64,000 bases of DNA from Phytomonas francai. Its lineage: Eukaryota > Euglenozoa > Kinetoplastea > Trypanosomatida > Trypanosomatidae. The stretch spans positions 1,488,848 to 1,552,847 of the forward strand of contig MJCC01000001.1 of the NCBI GenBank assembly GCA_001766655.1, in the 5' to 3' direction. Position numbers and translations under genes: made by a program. Positions 1 to 9,390 of the stretch are shown one piece after another (position 1 is the first letter of the stretch; each line of letters starts with the position of its first letter). The notes beneath the pieces are model-generated. The model was given only the letters and a program-made list of their open reading frames with translations. It was not told where the DNA came from and did not search any database.

Positions 1-178
1 ATGACATTGAGAGAAGATTGAATTTACTTGTGCTGTAGGGGAGCGTGGACCCACACCGAATGCCGCCGCGTGTTTTCGCTGCATCCTATGCTATGCCGCT
101 GCTAATACTTTCTCCTTTTCCCACCCCCTTTTTTCTTTATCCTTTCCCGTGAACCGCATGTTCTGCACGCGTTGCGAA

Positions 179-180
179 AG
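179..180 (+). promoter_or_regulatory. Predicted spliced-leader acceptor AG for the first gene
   Basis: A long pyrimidine tract (about 108-150, mostly T and C) is followed by the first AG at 179-180, 66 bases before the ATG at 246. This is the standard kinetoplastid trans-splicing layout. Bases 1-178 otherwise show no gene and are probably the 3' UTR of an upstream plus-strand gene outside the window. Confidence 0.6.
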
Positions 181-245
181 AGAGACGTGCGGACACGCGT
201 CAAGTACAGCCAAATATAGTCAAGAAAACCTGTGATTTCACAGAA

Positions 246-1301
246 ATGCGGAAGTCAGTAAACCTTTGTGTTGGGAAACAGAGCAAAGCGATCTCTGCGG
301 TTAAAGCAGCACGAAAGTTCATTGGTGTTGTTGTGCCTTCGCATTCTATATCTTATCAGGGGCTTCCAAATTCTAAATTGCCGCATCATGAAAGAATTGC
401 ACTCCAGGAATTTAACAAGCTAATTGAAGCCTCCCGGAAGAGAAAGGTATACATTATAAATAAAGCTATTTCTCGAGCATTGAAGGCATCTGAAAATCCA
501 AAACCAGCGCAATTGAAGATCTATGAATCGAATAAAATTAAAGCTCAAGCTGAACTGGAGAAAATTCAAAAGATCGTGCCATCAGTTCAATTACCCGTGT
601 CTCCTCCAGTTCTTTCTCCGCCTAAACACTCTAAACCCAATGACACTAATGTCAAAAGCTCTCTCCGTCGCCAAGCACAGGAAGCGCAGGCGACAGTCGC
701 CTTCCAGAAACTTGTTGAAAATATTTCTATGACACGGAAAGGACAGATTGAGAACATCTTGAGCAAGCTTACGAAGGATATTACCAGCCAACCCAGCCAG
801 AAGCCTAACGAAAATCTACCGGAGACGACCAAACTTGATGAGCCATTAATGCATGACCGGCCAGAGGAGGAAAACGCGTCTAAGGATTCTAAGCACAAGA
901 AAGTGAATAGCTCCAGTAATGCTTCTGCTGATACTTCACAAATCAGCATCGAGGGGAAAGCGGAGTCAACTCAGAAGCCATCAAAAAGCCACATCCAACG
1001 AGATAGCAAATCGAAGAGTGAGCTGCACTCTTTGAAAAAAGTCAGAGGTAATGCAAACCGGGAACGCTTCACCACTCCCCGTAATGCGCCGCCCTCAAAA
1101 CCGGTAGATTTAAATATGAAAGACGACCACAGTGATCGCGAGCGAGCCACATATTTCAATCTTCTAAAGCAACAGGTAGGTGAGCAACTAAGTAACACCG
1201 CTCCTGGTGGCGCTGCTGGGAACAATTCAAAATTACTTGCGAATTCCGAAGCCTCTCCGTTGGGCTTTCCTCGAAACCCAACTGGGCTCTTTCGTTTATA
1301 G
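246..1301 (+). CDS. Hypothetical basic, low-complexity protein, 351 aa
   Basis: I do not recognise this protein. The N-terminal 120 residues are basic and helical, with runs rich in K, R, A and E, and could act as a mitochondrial presequence or a nucleic-acid-binding segment. The middle and C-terminal parts (about 120-351) are rich in S, K, P, N and Q and look disordered. No transmembrane segment or catalytic motif is visible. The start is an ATG 66 bases after a predicted spliced-leader acceptor, and the frame is open to a TAG at 1299-1301. It is the first of three plus-strand genes that run into the convergent strand switch. It is likely kinetoplastid-specific. Confidence 0.8.
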   Translation: MRKSVNLCVGKQSKAISAVKAARKFIGVVVPSHSISYQGLPNSKLPHHERIALQEFNKLIEASRKRKVYIINKAISRALKASENPKPAQLKIYESNKIKAQAELEKIQKIVPSVQLPVSPPVLSPPKHSKPNDTNVKSSLRRQAQEAQATVAFQKLVENISMTRKGQIENILSKLTKDITSQPSQKPNENLPETTKLDEPLMHDRPEEENASKDSKHKKVNSSSNASADTSQISIEGKAESTQKPSKSHIQRDSKSKSELHSLKKVRGNANRERFTTPRNAPPSKPVDLNMKDDHSDRERATYFNLLKQQVGEQLSNTAPGGAAGNNSKLLANSEASPLGFPRNPTGLFRL

Positions 1302-1888
1302 AATGGTTTAGTACAAGAGTAAAGTAGCAATAGAATGCATTTTCGCTTATTAATAAATTACCTGGGAAAAAAAATGATTAATTCTTAGTTGTTTATACTG
1401 GAGGTTGCGATACAAAGTTTGGATTTTTCCCTCCGTATGGTACTGTTTTTTACGTTTTTCGATAGAATGGTGGGTCCCCTATATATATTATGAACATTGG
1501 GGACAACATTTTGGATTTCATAGAGCTTGTAATTAATTTTATCTAGATGATTATATACAACTCTTTTTATATTATCTTTTTTTTTTAAACGTCAGATATG
1601 TTCCGTTCTATGATCTGGTTGTTCCTCCTGTCAATTGTGAAATATAACGGAGAATCCTTCCACCTAAGGATTGTTCAAGTAAAATCATTATTATTACATT
1701 TTTCAGGTGGTTATCCAAACCGGAGAACTTCCAAACATCACTTTCTACCTTCAACATTTACAAACTTTCCCAAATCTATAGCTATTCAATTTTTTTTACT
1801 CTCTTCAGCCAAGAAAATCTAATCATTGATTCCTTTTCCCAGATTTAAGCTTTGTCTTGTATGAGCAACTTCCATAGAGTATTACTGA
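1302..1888. other. Intergenic region with pyrimidine tracts
   Basis: No gene is supported here. It holds the 3' UTR of the first gene and T-rich tracts near 1560-1590 and 1831-1840. The tract ending TTTTCCCAG gives an acceptor AG at 1841-1842, 47 bases before the ABC protein start. Between that AG and the ATG lies a short upstream reading frame starting at 1861 (12 codons, overlapping the main start in another frame), which may lower translation. Confidence 0.5.
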
Positions 1889-4777
1889 ATGAAATTTAGT
1901 GATTTTATCTTCCGCTATGTGTTCCTTACTCCATTATTCACCCTTGCGGGGATTCGTTTAGTTACAGTTTATATCAGCTCCCGGATAGCCCGCCGCGCTT
2001 GTGCGTCCTTAAAGTGTATTTCCCGAAAGAAGGCTGAGCGTTTGGTGTCGATTTTGGCTGCAGCTGCAGCTGCAGAATCCACCTCAACAGAGGACTATGA
2101 TACGCGCATTATCAGTGTTTATCTGAATCATAATGGCTTATCTTTCGCGACGGTACCTTTACACTTCCTAGCGGAAAGTGGCTGGTCAGTTCAGGATATC
2201 TTTGAAATCTACTGCATGCTTTGGGATACTTCAGAAGACGCAGATGAACTACTGGTTGACGTTTGGAATTGCCTTTGTGCGATCGTAGATGCTCACCTCA
2301 CCTGCTATCTTGACAAACTTGGCTGCGAAGACGAGGAACCGATAAAGATCCTGGCGATAGCCCGACTCTTGCTGAATAAGTACAACATCAGCAAAAAACG
2401 ATTCTGTGGAAGCAGGGATGGCAAATATATTTGTGGAAATCACCACGTTGCTTCAATAAACAGCTCTCTCCTCCAGCTCGCAGAGCGGCGAAGCGCTTCA
2501 AAAGGGTCCACTTTCCGTTCTTTCATGATGCTCCTGAGAACGTGTCGAAGGGTCATGAGCAGAACGCATCTGCTTGCACTAACGGGGGTTGCCTTGCTAA
2601 ATGGGGACTGGATATTTCAATTGCTGCCCACCGCAAGTGAGCTTTTATGCTATACCGACTTGGTTAACATGCAGTTCACCACTCCACGAGGCACAAGTTT
2701 TTTTACGTTTGCAAAAGAGGCTCTGATGGGAAGCAGCGGGAAGCTTCTAGTCTGGGGCGTGCTGGGGAGTGCAGTGCGGGATTTTGTATGTGTGGGTAAG
2801 ACTGTATTATCTAGCTTTGTCATGAACGAGTATTATTATGCGCTTCTGCTTGACGCAGTGGTGTCTTTGTCGAGACTGGATTACGTCCCGCAGAGTTACT
2901 GGGGTCTTCCAGCTGCGGTGCATGATGCCTTGCGCACCCTCACAAGCTTTGATCTAGCAGACATCGACATCGCCGTAATCAGATATCTAGGCTTCCTGGA
3001 TATTTTCACGGTATGCACCTTGTACCCCGTCGAATGTGCAACTCTTTGGATGAGTCAACAAGCGGTTCGCTACGTTCAGCTTACGTGGAACAGAATGACG
3101 TATCTGAGGGATTTCATGGAAGAATTTTACGGTTCCACGGCTAGGGATGGGGGGTCACCTGCGGAATTGCAAGTCGAATCGACCCCTATATCCCAACAAC
3201 AATGTTTCTTTTCCGCCAGTCACTACAGCCTGACATTGCTTTTGTCTGTGTCGATTGAAAAAGAGAGTATGCAGAGAATTGCATCTCACACATGTCTGCC
3301 CTCATGGCCGTTAGCATGCGCAAGGCTGTCAATAGCGGTTTGCGACCGAATGGTGCAACTTTGTGGTCGTCAGTCCGACCATTCCACGGAGGACAACTGC
3401 CTGACAGAGGAATCTGTGGTTCGTTATTTTCTCACTAAAAGGGACTTGCTCAAGTCCTTGGAATCATCCGACGAGCGTGAAGAAGCTCATAGCCCGGCTT
3501 TCTACTACCAGGCCTTCTACAAAAGGTTTGATGAGCTACGCCTTGGGGGTTGGGAGGACGTCGTGGCGCACCACGCACCCCCATGCGATTCCGGAACCTC
3601 GGGGTATCTTTTTCGCTGTGGGTGGGACACCGTCATGGGGAACGTCTTTTTGTCCGCACAAGGTGTGCCCCTCATCACGACGATCGGGTTCTCCGGAATG
3701 TTTAACTCGGGCCTGCTCCAGCGCGACCCGACGCGCGCGGAGGGGCTTGCCGTGGAGCTCGACCGCCTCGCCGGGCTTTGGGATCCCTTCAGGCTCGACT
3801 ACATCCCCCGCCGCTCCAGAGCCGGCCGCCCCACCTCGCACTACCTGTTTGATGTCTACCGCAAAGCCAGCCGGTACTGCGACTACGCAAGCTACCCTGT
3901 AAGCGTGGGGCTGCTCAGCAGGCTGGCCCAAATCACCCCCACAATCGATGCACGACACTACGGGGACTGCGAGCCGCTTCCGAGCGGCCCGTGGTCAATT
4001 GAGTTCAAGGGTGTATGGTTTCGGTATCCCAGCAAGAAGGAATTCGCTCTCAAGGGGGTCTCCTTTGAGATCAAGGCGGGTGCGTTCTATGGAATCATTG
4101 GGTTCAGCGGAGGAGGGAAGTCCACCATTGCACTTCTCATTAGTCGCATCTACGCTCCCCATGCCGGCGTGATTCTGTTGAATGGTATTCCAATCGAGCG
4201 GTACGCCGTCCGTGATCTTCGGCGGAGACTGGCGAATTGCTGGCAAGGTGATCAGAGCATGCGTTTTTTGGAGTCTTTGAGTATTCGAGATAACCTCGCG
4301 CTCGGGAATCTTCTCGATGCGGACCACAACACCATTACCCAAGCTCTTTCTCTCTCGAAATCGATTGATTTCGTGGAGGGTCGTGGCCATGGATACTTAA
4401 GCAAACTTGACTGCAAAGCCTTCAGTGGTGGTGAGATTGAGTCCCTCGCCATTGCTCGCGCCTTGATGAAAAGAAGCGATTCTGTTGGTGCGTACATTTT
4501 TGATGAGTCAACCAGCGGTTTGGATTTCACAACAGAGAAAGAAATTTTAGATGCAGTAAGGGAGCATTCAATGCTGGAAGAAAAACAGCCCACCACCGTC
4601 ATCATGATCACGCACCGGCTTTCTTATCTTGAACAGGCTGACAATATCATTGTCCTCAACAACGGTGAGGTAGTCGAGCAGGGTTCGTGGAAAGAACTAG
4701 TCAGTGATCCTGACAATGTTTGTTTTTACAAACTTTTCAGCTCCCAAACAACTGCTTCTCCCTCTTACTCTTCCTGA
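1889..4777 (+). CDS. ABC half-transporter-like protein with divergent membrane part, 962 aa
   Basis: The C-terminal 260 residues are a complete ABC ATPase domain. It has an aromatic A-loop in FRYPSKKE near 713, Walker A GFSGGGKST at 738-746, a Q-loop near CWQGDQ, signature FSGGE at 845-849 (LSGGQ is usual), Walker B ending FDE at 871-873, a D-loop SGLD and the switch histidine H909. The order and spacing fit an ABCB-type exporter. The N-terminal 430 residues are hydrophobic and end in a segment resembling the last membrane helix and coupling helix of ABCB proteins, but six clean helices are not evident. About 270 poorly recognisable residues separate this part from the ATPase. ATP binding and hydrolysis look possible; the substrate is unknown. 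A GC-rich patch covers about 3540-4000. It could also be a non-transport ABC ATPase. Confidence 0.85.
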   Translation: MKFSDFIFRYVFLTPLFTLAGIRLVTVYISSRIARRACASLKCISRKKAERLVSILAAAAAAESTSTEDYDTRIISVYLNHNGLSFATVPLHFLAESGWSVQDIFEIYCMLWDTSEDADELLVDVWNCLCAIVDAHLTCYLDKLGCEDEEPIKILAIARLLLNKYNISKKRFCGSRDGKYICGNHHVASINSSLLQLAERRSASKGSTFRSFMMLLRTCRRVMSRTHLLALTGVALLNGDWIFQLLPTASELLCYTDLVNMQFTTPRGTSFFTFAKEALMGSSGKLLVWGVLGSAVRDFVCVGKTVLSSFVMNEYYYALLLDAVVSLSRLDYVPQSYWGLPAAVHDALRTLTSFDLADIDIAVIRYLGFLDIFTVCTLYPVECATLWMSQQAVRYVQLTWNRMTYLRDFMEEFYGSTARDGGSPAELQVESTPISQQQCFFSASHYSLTLLLSVSIEKESMQRIASHTCLPSWPLACARLSIAVCDRMVQLCGRQSDHSTEDNCLTEESVVRYFLTKRDLLKSLESSDEREEAHSPAFYYQAFYKRFDELRLGGWEDVVAHHAPPCDSGTSGYLFRCGWDTVMGNVFLSAQGVPLITTIGFSGMFNSGLLQRDPTRAEGLAVELDRLAGLWDPFRLDYIPRRSRAGRPTSHYLFDVYRKASRYCDYASYPVSVGLLSRLAQITPTIDARHYGDCEPLPSGPWSIEFKGVWFRYPSKKEFALKGVSFEIKAGAFYGIIGFSGGGKSTIALLISRIYAPHAGVILLNGIPIERYAVRDLRRRLANCWQGDQSMRFLESLSIRDNLALGNLLDADHNTITQALSLSKSIDFVEGRGHGYLSKLDCKAFSGGEIESLAIARALMKRSDSVGAYIFDESTSGLDFTTEKEILDAVREHSMLEEKQPTTVIMITHRLSYLEQADNIIVLNNGEVVEQGSWKELVSDPDNVCFYKLFSSQTTASPSYSS

Positions 4778-5181
4778 GGGCTGTATGTGTGTGTATGTGT
4801 TTAGATCATACTCTACCTCCTTCTTTGATTGCCTACGCTTTTATTTATTTATTTCGTTTTCTCAACTGCTCAAAGTATATTACTTAATTTACTGTTTCAT
4901 TTCGGATAAATATTAATGAGCCTTTGGGCCTAAATGGTATGCATACTGTTTCATTTTTCTGGTTTCATAGTAGTACCGGAAAAAGGGTACTGAATGGTAT
5001 GCATCCATATGAATTGTGAAAATGTATTCCTCGAGTTTCCACTTCTCACAACACACACCCGAAACTCTGTCGTGTGGGTCTTCAAAACTTTATAAACTCG
5101 CAAAAAAAAAAAAAGAGAATCAGACATAGAACTTTTTTTCGCTCAAATTTTTACTACATCGCCAAACTTTGTTTACGATTG
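4778..5181. other. Intergenic region and desaturase 5' UTR
   Basis: No gene is seen. A T-rich tract gives a likely splice acceptor AG at 4969-4970. The 12-base word AATGGTATGCAT occurs twice, at 4933-4944 and 4994-5005. The second copy supplies an ATG at 4995 opening a 44-codon upstream frame that ends at 5129, before the desaturase ATG and out of frame with it. A 13-base A run lies at 5102-5114. The 5' UTR of the desaturase would be about 210 bases. Confidence 0.45.
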
Positions 5182-6366
5182 ATGAAGAGTGTGCTAAAAG
5201 CTGGTCCTAAAAAGGATGTAGATGTGTATGTTCCGTCTTCGGAGCTCACATTACAGCAAATTCGTGACAAGATACCAAAGGAATACTTTCATCGAGACAC
5301 TATGCGAAGTATGTCGTATCTCTTTTTTGATTTGATCCAGGTCGCGCTTACGTACTACATGATGTCTAATGTAATTCTACCGGGTGTATCTTTGCTGACA
5401 TCATTTATTAATTCATCTCTTTCAAGCCCTGCTTCACTAGTAGTTTCAACCCTACTGAAATTTTCCGTGTGGAATGCCTTTTGGTTTGTACAGGGGCTGA
5501 ATGGAACGGCATTATGGGTTCTCGCGCACGAATGCGGGCACCGGGCCTTCAGTCCTCTGTCTACATTAAACAACGCGGTTGGACTCACTATACACTCTGC
5601 TCTCTTAGTACCGTATCACAGCTGGCGCATCTCACACGCTCTTCACCACAAACACACAAATCATCTAACAAAGGACACCGTGTTTGTTCCACGTAAACAG
5701 AGTAAAATAACCGAGCTAACAGAAGAGTGCCCGCTCGTGATGTTTGGGAACATGCTTGGAATGTTTTTGTTTGGATGGCCTTCATACTTGCTCTTTAATG
5801 CCAGTGGTCAAGATTACGGTCGGCGCACCAACCACTTCGAGCCCTCCTCACCAATCTTTCGCCCAGGTGACGGTCGCGATATCGTGATATCCGATATGGG
5901 AGTTCTGAGTGCTCTTTTCGTCATTGTCCTGAGCTGCATCAAGTTTGGAGCGTTCAACGTCCTTTGCTGGTATGGGATCCCGTACCTATGGGTCAACTTC
6001 TGGCTTGTCTACATCACCTTTATGCAGCATAGTGACATTCGTATTCCACATTACACTCACGAAGAATGGACGTTTGTACGGGGCGCTATTGCTGCAGTTG
6101 ATCGTGATTACGGCTCGGTTCTGAACACGTGGCTGCATCACATTAATGACTCCCACGTCGTCCATCATCTGTTCAGCGAAGTGCCTTTTTACAATGCAAT
6201 CGAAATAACGCAACGATACATTAAGTCTATCCTCGGTCAAACGTATGTCGAAGACAAGCAACCAATTTTACAGGCTCTTTGCAAGACTTGGAACGGGTGC
6301 CAGTATGTTGTGCCGTCTGAAAATATATGTTGCTTCTATGGAATTAACAAAACAAATGATCAGTAA
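5182..6366 (+). CDS. FAD2: Membrane fatty acid desaturase, oleate delta-12 (omega-6) type, 394 aa
   Basis: This is probably an ER enzyme that puts the second double bond into oleoyl chains to give linoleate, using a di-iron centre. The three histidine boxes are intact: HECGH at 116-120, HALHH followed by KHTNH at 152-161, and HVVHH at 325-329. Hydrophobic segments lie between them as in FAD2-like enzymes, and 394 residues is the usual length. The frame is open further upstream but the codon at 5074 is GTG, so the first ATG at 5182 was chosen. It is the last gene before the convergent strand switch. Assignment to the delta-12 class rests on box sequences and length; omega-3 or delta-15 activity cannot be excluded. 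Confidence 0.9.
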   Translation: MKSVLKAGPKKDVDVYVPSSELTLQQIRDKIPKEYFHRDTMRSMSYLFFDLIQVALTYYMMSNVILPGVSLLTSFINSSLSSPASLVVSTLLKFSVWNAFWFVQGLNGTALWVLAHECGHRAFSPLSTLNNAVGLTIHSALLVPYHSWRISHALHHKHTNHLTKDTVFVPRKQSKITELTEECPLVMFGNMLGMFLFGWPSYLLFNASGQDYGRRTNHFEPSSPIFRPGDGRDIVISDMGVLSALFVIVLSCIKFGAFNVLCWYGIPYLWVNFWLVYITFMQHSDIRIPHYTHEEWTFVRGAIAAVDRDYGSVLNTWLHHINDSHVVHHLFSEVPFYNAIEITQRYIKSILGQTYVEDKQPILQALCKTWNGCQYVVPSENICCFYGINKTNDQ

Positions 6367-6659
6367 GCCTTATTTTCTATATGGAACTTTCGTAACGCTA
6401 TTAACCAAAACGATAGTTGTGTTGAGCGCCCTACTACTTATAGGGATTTTAAGTATAATATTCCATGAGGCAACTATGTACAGAAGTACATTTTCTAGAA
6501 GTAGATTGCCTCCTTTTTTATTTCCTGAGTGACTTACATTAGCGGAGTAATTAAATGGGGGAAAAGTATATTATCCATGGAGCTAAGACATGTAAGAGGC
6601 TATTGCTAAAATACTAGTTAAGCTACCAAATATTTATTTTGATCAATTTCTCAGCTGTC

Positions 6660-6689
6660 TGCGGTCAGAGTGCACCTGGGGAGACCGCA
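6660..6689. repeat. Inverted repeat with 7-bp stem and 16-base loop
   Basis: TGCGGTC at 6660-6666 pairs exactly with GACCGCA at 6683-6689. It is GC-rich in a very AT-rich setting and sits about 290 bases past the desaturase stop. It may be a terminator-like hairpin or part of the desaturase 3' UTR. Confidence 0.5.
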
Positions 6690-6762
6690 ATGCTATAGCA
6701 ATGTATCCTAATTTAAAGTGCCATTTTCAGAATAATATTTAAAGGTGCATGATATACGTATC

Positions 6763-6788
6763 TATATATATATATATATATATATATA
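6763..6788. repeat. (TA)n microsatellite
   Basis: Thirteen TA units in the convergent strand-switch region. Similar tracts recur at 8691-8710, 13236-13260, 42298-42314 and 48378-48418. Confidence 0.9.
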
Positions 6789-6944
6789 CAATATAGGGAA
6801 AAGCTACGTTAAGAGAATCGATAATCGACGGTACATGGTGGTCCTTAATCGTTCAGCTTTCTTGTTTTTTTCATTTTCGGAAAATATGCGACCCATCTCA
6901 TCGAGAAAATCGTGCAAGATTTTGGTGATCAGTACCTTCTTTTA

Positions 6945-7140
6945 ACCCCCGTTTTTACAGGTTTATAAATGACTTTCAAGGATCGAGGGAATTCAATGTA
7001 GCAGTTTTGCTTCCACTTGGGATCGTTGCGGAATGCGTGGCCCCCTGCGCTCACCTGCGGGTGCCTTTCGACTTCAAGGATGCACCAGGGCCCGGGGGAG
7101 GTTGGTTGCGGCGCCAAGCAAGGGGGACCGACGAGATCTT
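6945..7140 (-). pseudogene. Possible gene relic, GC-rich coding-like fragment
   Basis: On the minus strand, from about 7138 down to a TGA at 6942-6944, one frame stays open for about 65 codons with G or C at many third positions, unlike the AT-rich DNA around it. There is no ATG. The read-through includes the word NCYIEFPR. The neighbouring secreted protein has LCLVEFPR near its N-terminus, with a Trp a few residues earlier in both. The DNA matches over 11 of 12 bases at this word. It may be the remains of a tandem paralogue at the end of the minus-strand unit. Chance is not excluded. Confidence 0.3.
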
Positions 7141-7307
7141 CGACTAAAAGAATAGCACGACAATTTTAATACGTCTTCTAAGATTCAAATCTAGATGGCT
7201 TCTCTTTTCTTTAACAAGACAATAGAATATTTACATTTTTCAGGTCCAGCAAATATTATATGCAACAGGCTGTGCAACGTAACAGCACGTCAGTGGTGTG
7301 TCTGGTT

Positions 7308-7348
7308 CCCCCCCCNCCCCCCCGCCGCCCTCACCACCACCACCACCA
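7308..7348. repeat. C-homopolymer and CAC repeat
   Basis: A run of 15 called C bases with an N at 7316 (7308-7323), then GCC units and a CAC repeat. The ambiguous base suggests the assembler could not settle the length of the run. Its place is about 85 bases beyond the 3' end of the first minus-strand gene. Confidence 0.85.
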
Positions 7349-7424
7349 TCACAAAAAAGCGAAGGAAAAAAGTATAACTAAACCTAATATATTTTCCCGA
7401 TTTTTGATTCAAGTGTAATTGCAG

Positions 7425-8384
7425 CTATTCCCCAACAGATTGCGTCACAGCAGAGACACTCCACTCAATAAGGAATCGGTGGGTCATGGTCAACTGGAAA
7501 TTACTTCCATCGCTTCCCTCGCCATTTCTCCCTTCAAATGTGTCAAACGTAGCGGATTCCTTTGCTTCCTCCCAGACGCCCTCGACCTCAGCACACTCTT
7601 GTGGTATTACAAATACGTTGGCATCGGGTGTGTGGGGAACAAAGTTATAAAAATCAACTGTCACAGCGTCATATTCTGAAACCCATGCTAGGAGCTCTTT
7701 ACCAGATCCCTGAGGCGCGGCAGGGAACGCCAACTCGTCAAACATCGGCTGACCAAAGTATCGCCAATTCGGCGTGGAGAAGGGGGCACCTGCTATTTCT
7801 CGTAATTCTGCACCTGGCCGTATTCGCGTTTCAATGCGCCAGGGAGTGGTGATTTTGTTGGGCATGCCTGGGGAAGACAAGGATGTATCCAAGGTGTAAT
7901 AGTCAATCTGAAGCAATCGGCCATCATCGCGATCAAAGCCGGTATGGCGCGTCACCGGTACGCCACGAACAAGGTACTGATCGGCGTGTGTCGCGAAGGA
8001 CGCAGGCACACATTGGGGTTGGATAGCTCCTTTTGTAGCGAAAACTCTACAGGTTAACCCGTTAGACTCCTTTGTGGAGGCATTGGTGTAGGCGCGCTCA
8101 AACACGTAAGCCCGCTTTCTTCTTAAATCCGCCATAAAACTGTGTTGCCAACCCAGGTAGAACTGGTCTATGCGCACAAATCCCGCGTCTGCGTCCACGT
8201 AGATGGCGCCGCTCTGCGCGATTGGGGAGGTGTCTCGTGTAGGGATGGTGGTCCCTGTCGTGACATAGAACTTTCGAGGAAATTCAACAAGACATAGCTT
8301 TTCGGCGTCCCATTCTTCAGCGCTTGTGCAAATAATCGTCAACACCAGTAATAGAGCTAGTGCAACGGTGGATGGGATGGACAT
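7425..8384 (-). CDS. Secreted or ER-lumen protein of unknown function, 319 aa
   Basis: The protein starts with a clear signal peptide (residues 1-22: short polar start, a run of A, L, V and I, then CTSA before the mature part). The remainder has no membrane helix, about seven cysteines and a probable N-glycosylation site (NAS). The aromatic-rich, strand-like pattern is consistent with a secreted beta-rich domain, but I cannot name the family. The longest frame starts at a GTG (8402). The first ATG after the predicted splice acceptor at 8459-8460 is at 8384, which also gives the cleanest signal peptide. It is the last gene of the minus-strand unit. Confidence 0.8.
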   Translation of the reverse strand: MSIPSTVALALLLVLTIICTSAEEWDAEKLCLVEFPRKFYVTTGTTIPTRDTSPIAQSGAIYVDADAGFVRIDQFYLGWQHSFMADLRRKRAYVFERAYTNASTKESNGLTCRVFATKGAIQPQCVPASFATHADQYLVRGVPVTRHTGFDRDDGRLLQIDYYTLDTSLSSPGMPNKITTPWRIETRIRPGAELREIAGAPFSTPNWRYFGQPMFDELAFPAAPQGSGKELLAWVSEYDAVTVDFYNFVPHTPDANVFVIPQECAEVEGVWEEAKESATFDTFEGRNGEGSDGSNFQLTMTHRFLIEWSVSAVTQSVGE

Positions 8385-9390
8385 TGATATTTTCGTTTTC
8401 ACTGGACAATTTAATTGTATCCCCGTGATCGCTAGGAAACTTTAAAGAGAAGCAATACCTAAAGGAGAGGAAAAAGGGAAATAAGAGCAGCAAAAAAGAG
8501 AAAATTTATTCAAAAGGAACAAAATAGAGGGGCGAGAAAGAGGAAAGAAAACATGTGCGCAGGGACGAACAAAAATAAAAATTCTATCATCACGAAAGAG
8601 AACCATAGTCATTCAGCGTGTTCTGTAATACCTTGTGATATCAACTTAATAAAGTGCGCTTTCCCGACTTATTAATAATTTTTCTCACTCATATATATAT
8701 ATATATATATTGGGTACATATAGCGCGACTAAATTTTACAAATTAGGTATTTATTTATTTCTTTTCCGGTGCCGATTCTCTCTTTTTTTTCCCATCATGC
8801 TACTTTCTGTTTCATTATGCACGTATTAATTTAAAAGGAAAAATGGAACTTTATAAAGCAATAAGAAAAAAAAGAGAACGAAACAAAAAATATATACAAA
8901 TAACAAACCAGTAAACAAACGCTTGAAACGAAACTGTAGACATATTTACTTTATATCAAATTGTCGTATTAATATTCTCTTGAGTTCGCGTTTCTACGGT
9001 TATCGGACCTATTTTTCAGTCATGCACATCGTACGGAAGAGACAAATCCTAAATGGGAAGCTGTCTCAAATACCATTTCACAATGAGCTTTTTTTTTCTT
9101 TTATTTAGGCATAAATATGTCCGGCTTTGACCGTCGCAATCTTCCTTGAGATGCTGTATTATTTCTGCTAGCGCATCTCATAACATGGAGTGTTTTGGCT
9201 CGATGTTTTCCTCATGGAATTAAACGAAATGCAGAATGGATACATCCCCTACGACGTCTCGTGTAACGCCTTCTCCTCGCTAAACGCGGTGGCTGGCGAA
9301 GGCAGATCATAGGGATGATGGTGTTGGAGTGTGCACCATCAAAACAAAAGGCAGGGTTATGGGCGAGATCGGGACGAAGCTACACAATTT
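8385..9390. other. Intergenic region, about 1 kb, no gene seen
   Basis: Very AT-rich. It holds a purine-rich stretch at about 8455-8560 (a pyrimidine tract on the minus strand, feeding the acceptor at 8459-8460), a TA repeat at 8691-8710, and the 3' UTR of the FCP1-like gene. Short open frames here look like chance. Confidence 0.5.
8459..8460 (-). promoter_or_regulatory. Predicted spliced-leader acceptor AG, secreted protein gene
   Basis: The minus strand reads CTTTTTCCTCTCCTTTAG ending here, preceded by more pyrimidines. The first ATG downstream is at 8384, which decides the start. Confidence 0.65.

Larger units (their letters stand above)
6367..7424. terminator. Convergent strand-switch region, probable transcription termination zone
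   Basis: Plus-strand genes end on the left and minus-strand genes end on the right, so two polycistronic units run into each other here. In kinetoplastids such regions end RNA polymerase II transcription and often carry base J; the sequence cannot show the modification. Contents: a stem-loop at 6660-6689, a TA repeat at 6763-6788, a GC-rich stretch at about 6990-7140 that looks like decayed coding sequence, a C run at 7308-7323 holding the only ambiguous base I noticed (7316), and a CAC repeat at 7332-7348. No tRNA, 5S or other polymerase III gene with clear boxes was found. Confidence 0.7.

Noticed and set aside
1598..1822. 74-codon plus-strand frame
   Set aside because: Translation of pyrimidine-rich UTR; composition F/L/S, no motif.
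5074..5181. Longer N-terminus of the desaturase
   Set aside because: The first codon is GTG and the extra part translates a poly-A run; no ATG before 5182.
6245..6532. Plus-strand small hydrophobic frame overlapping the desaturase end
   Set aside because: Most of it overlaps the desaturase, it has no splice acceptor of its own, and it is AT-rich and featureless.
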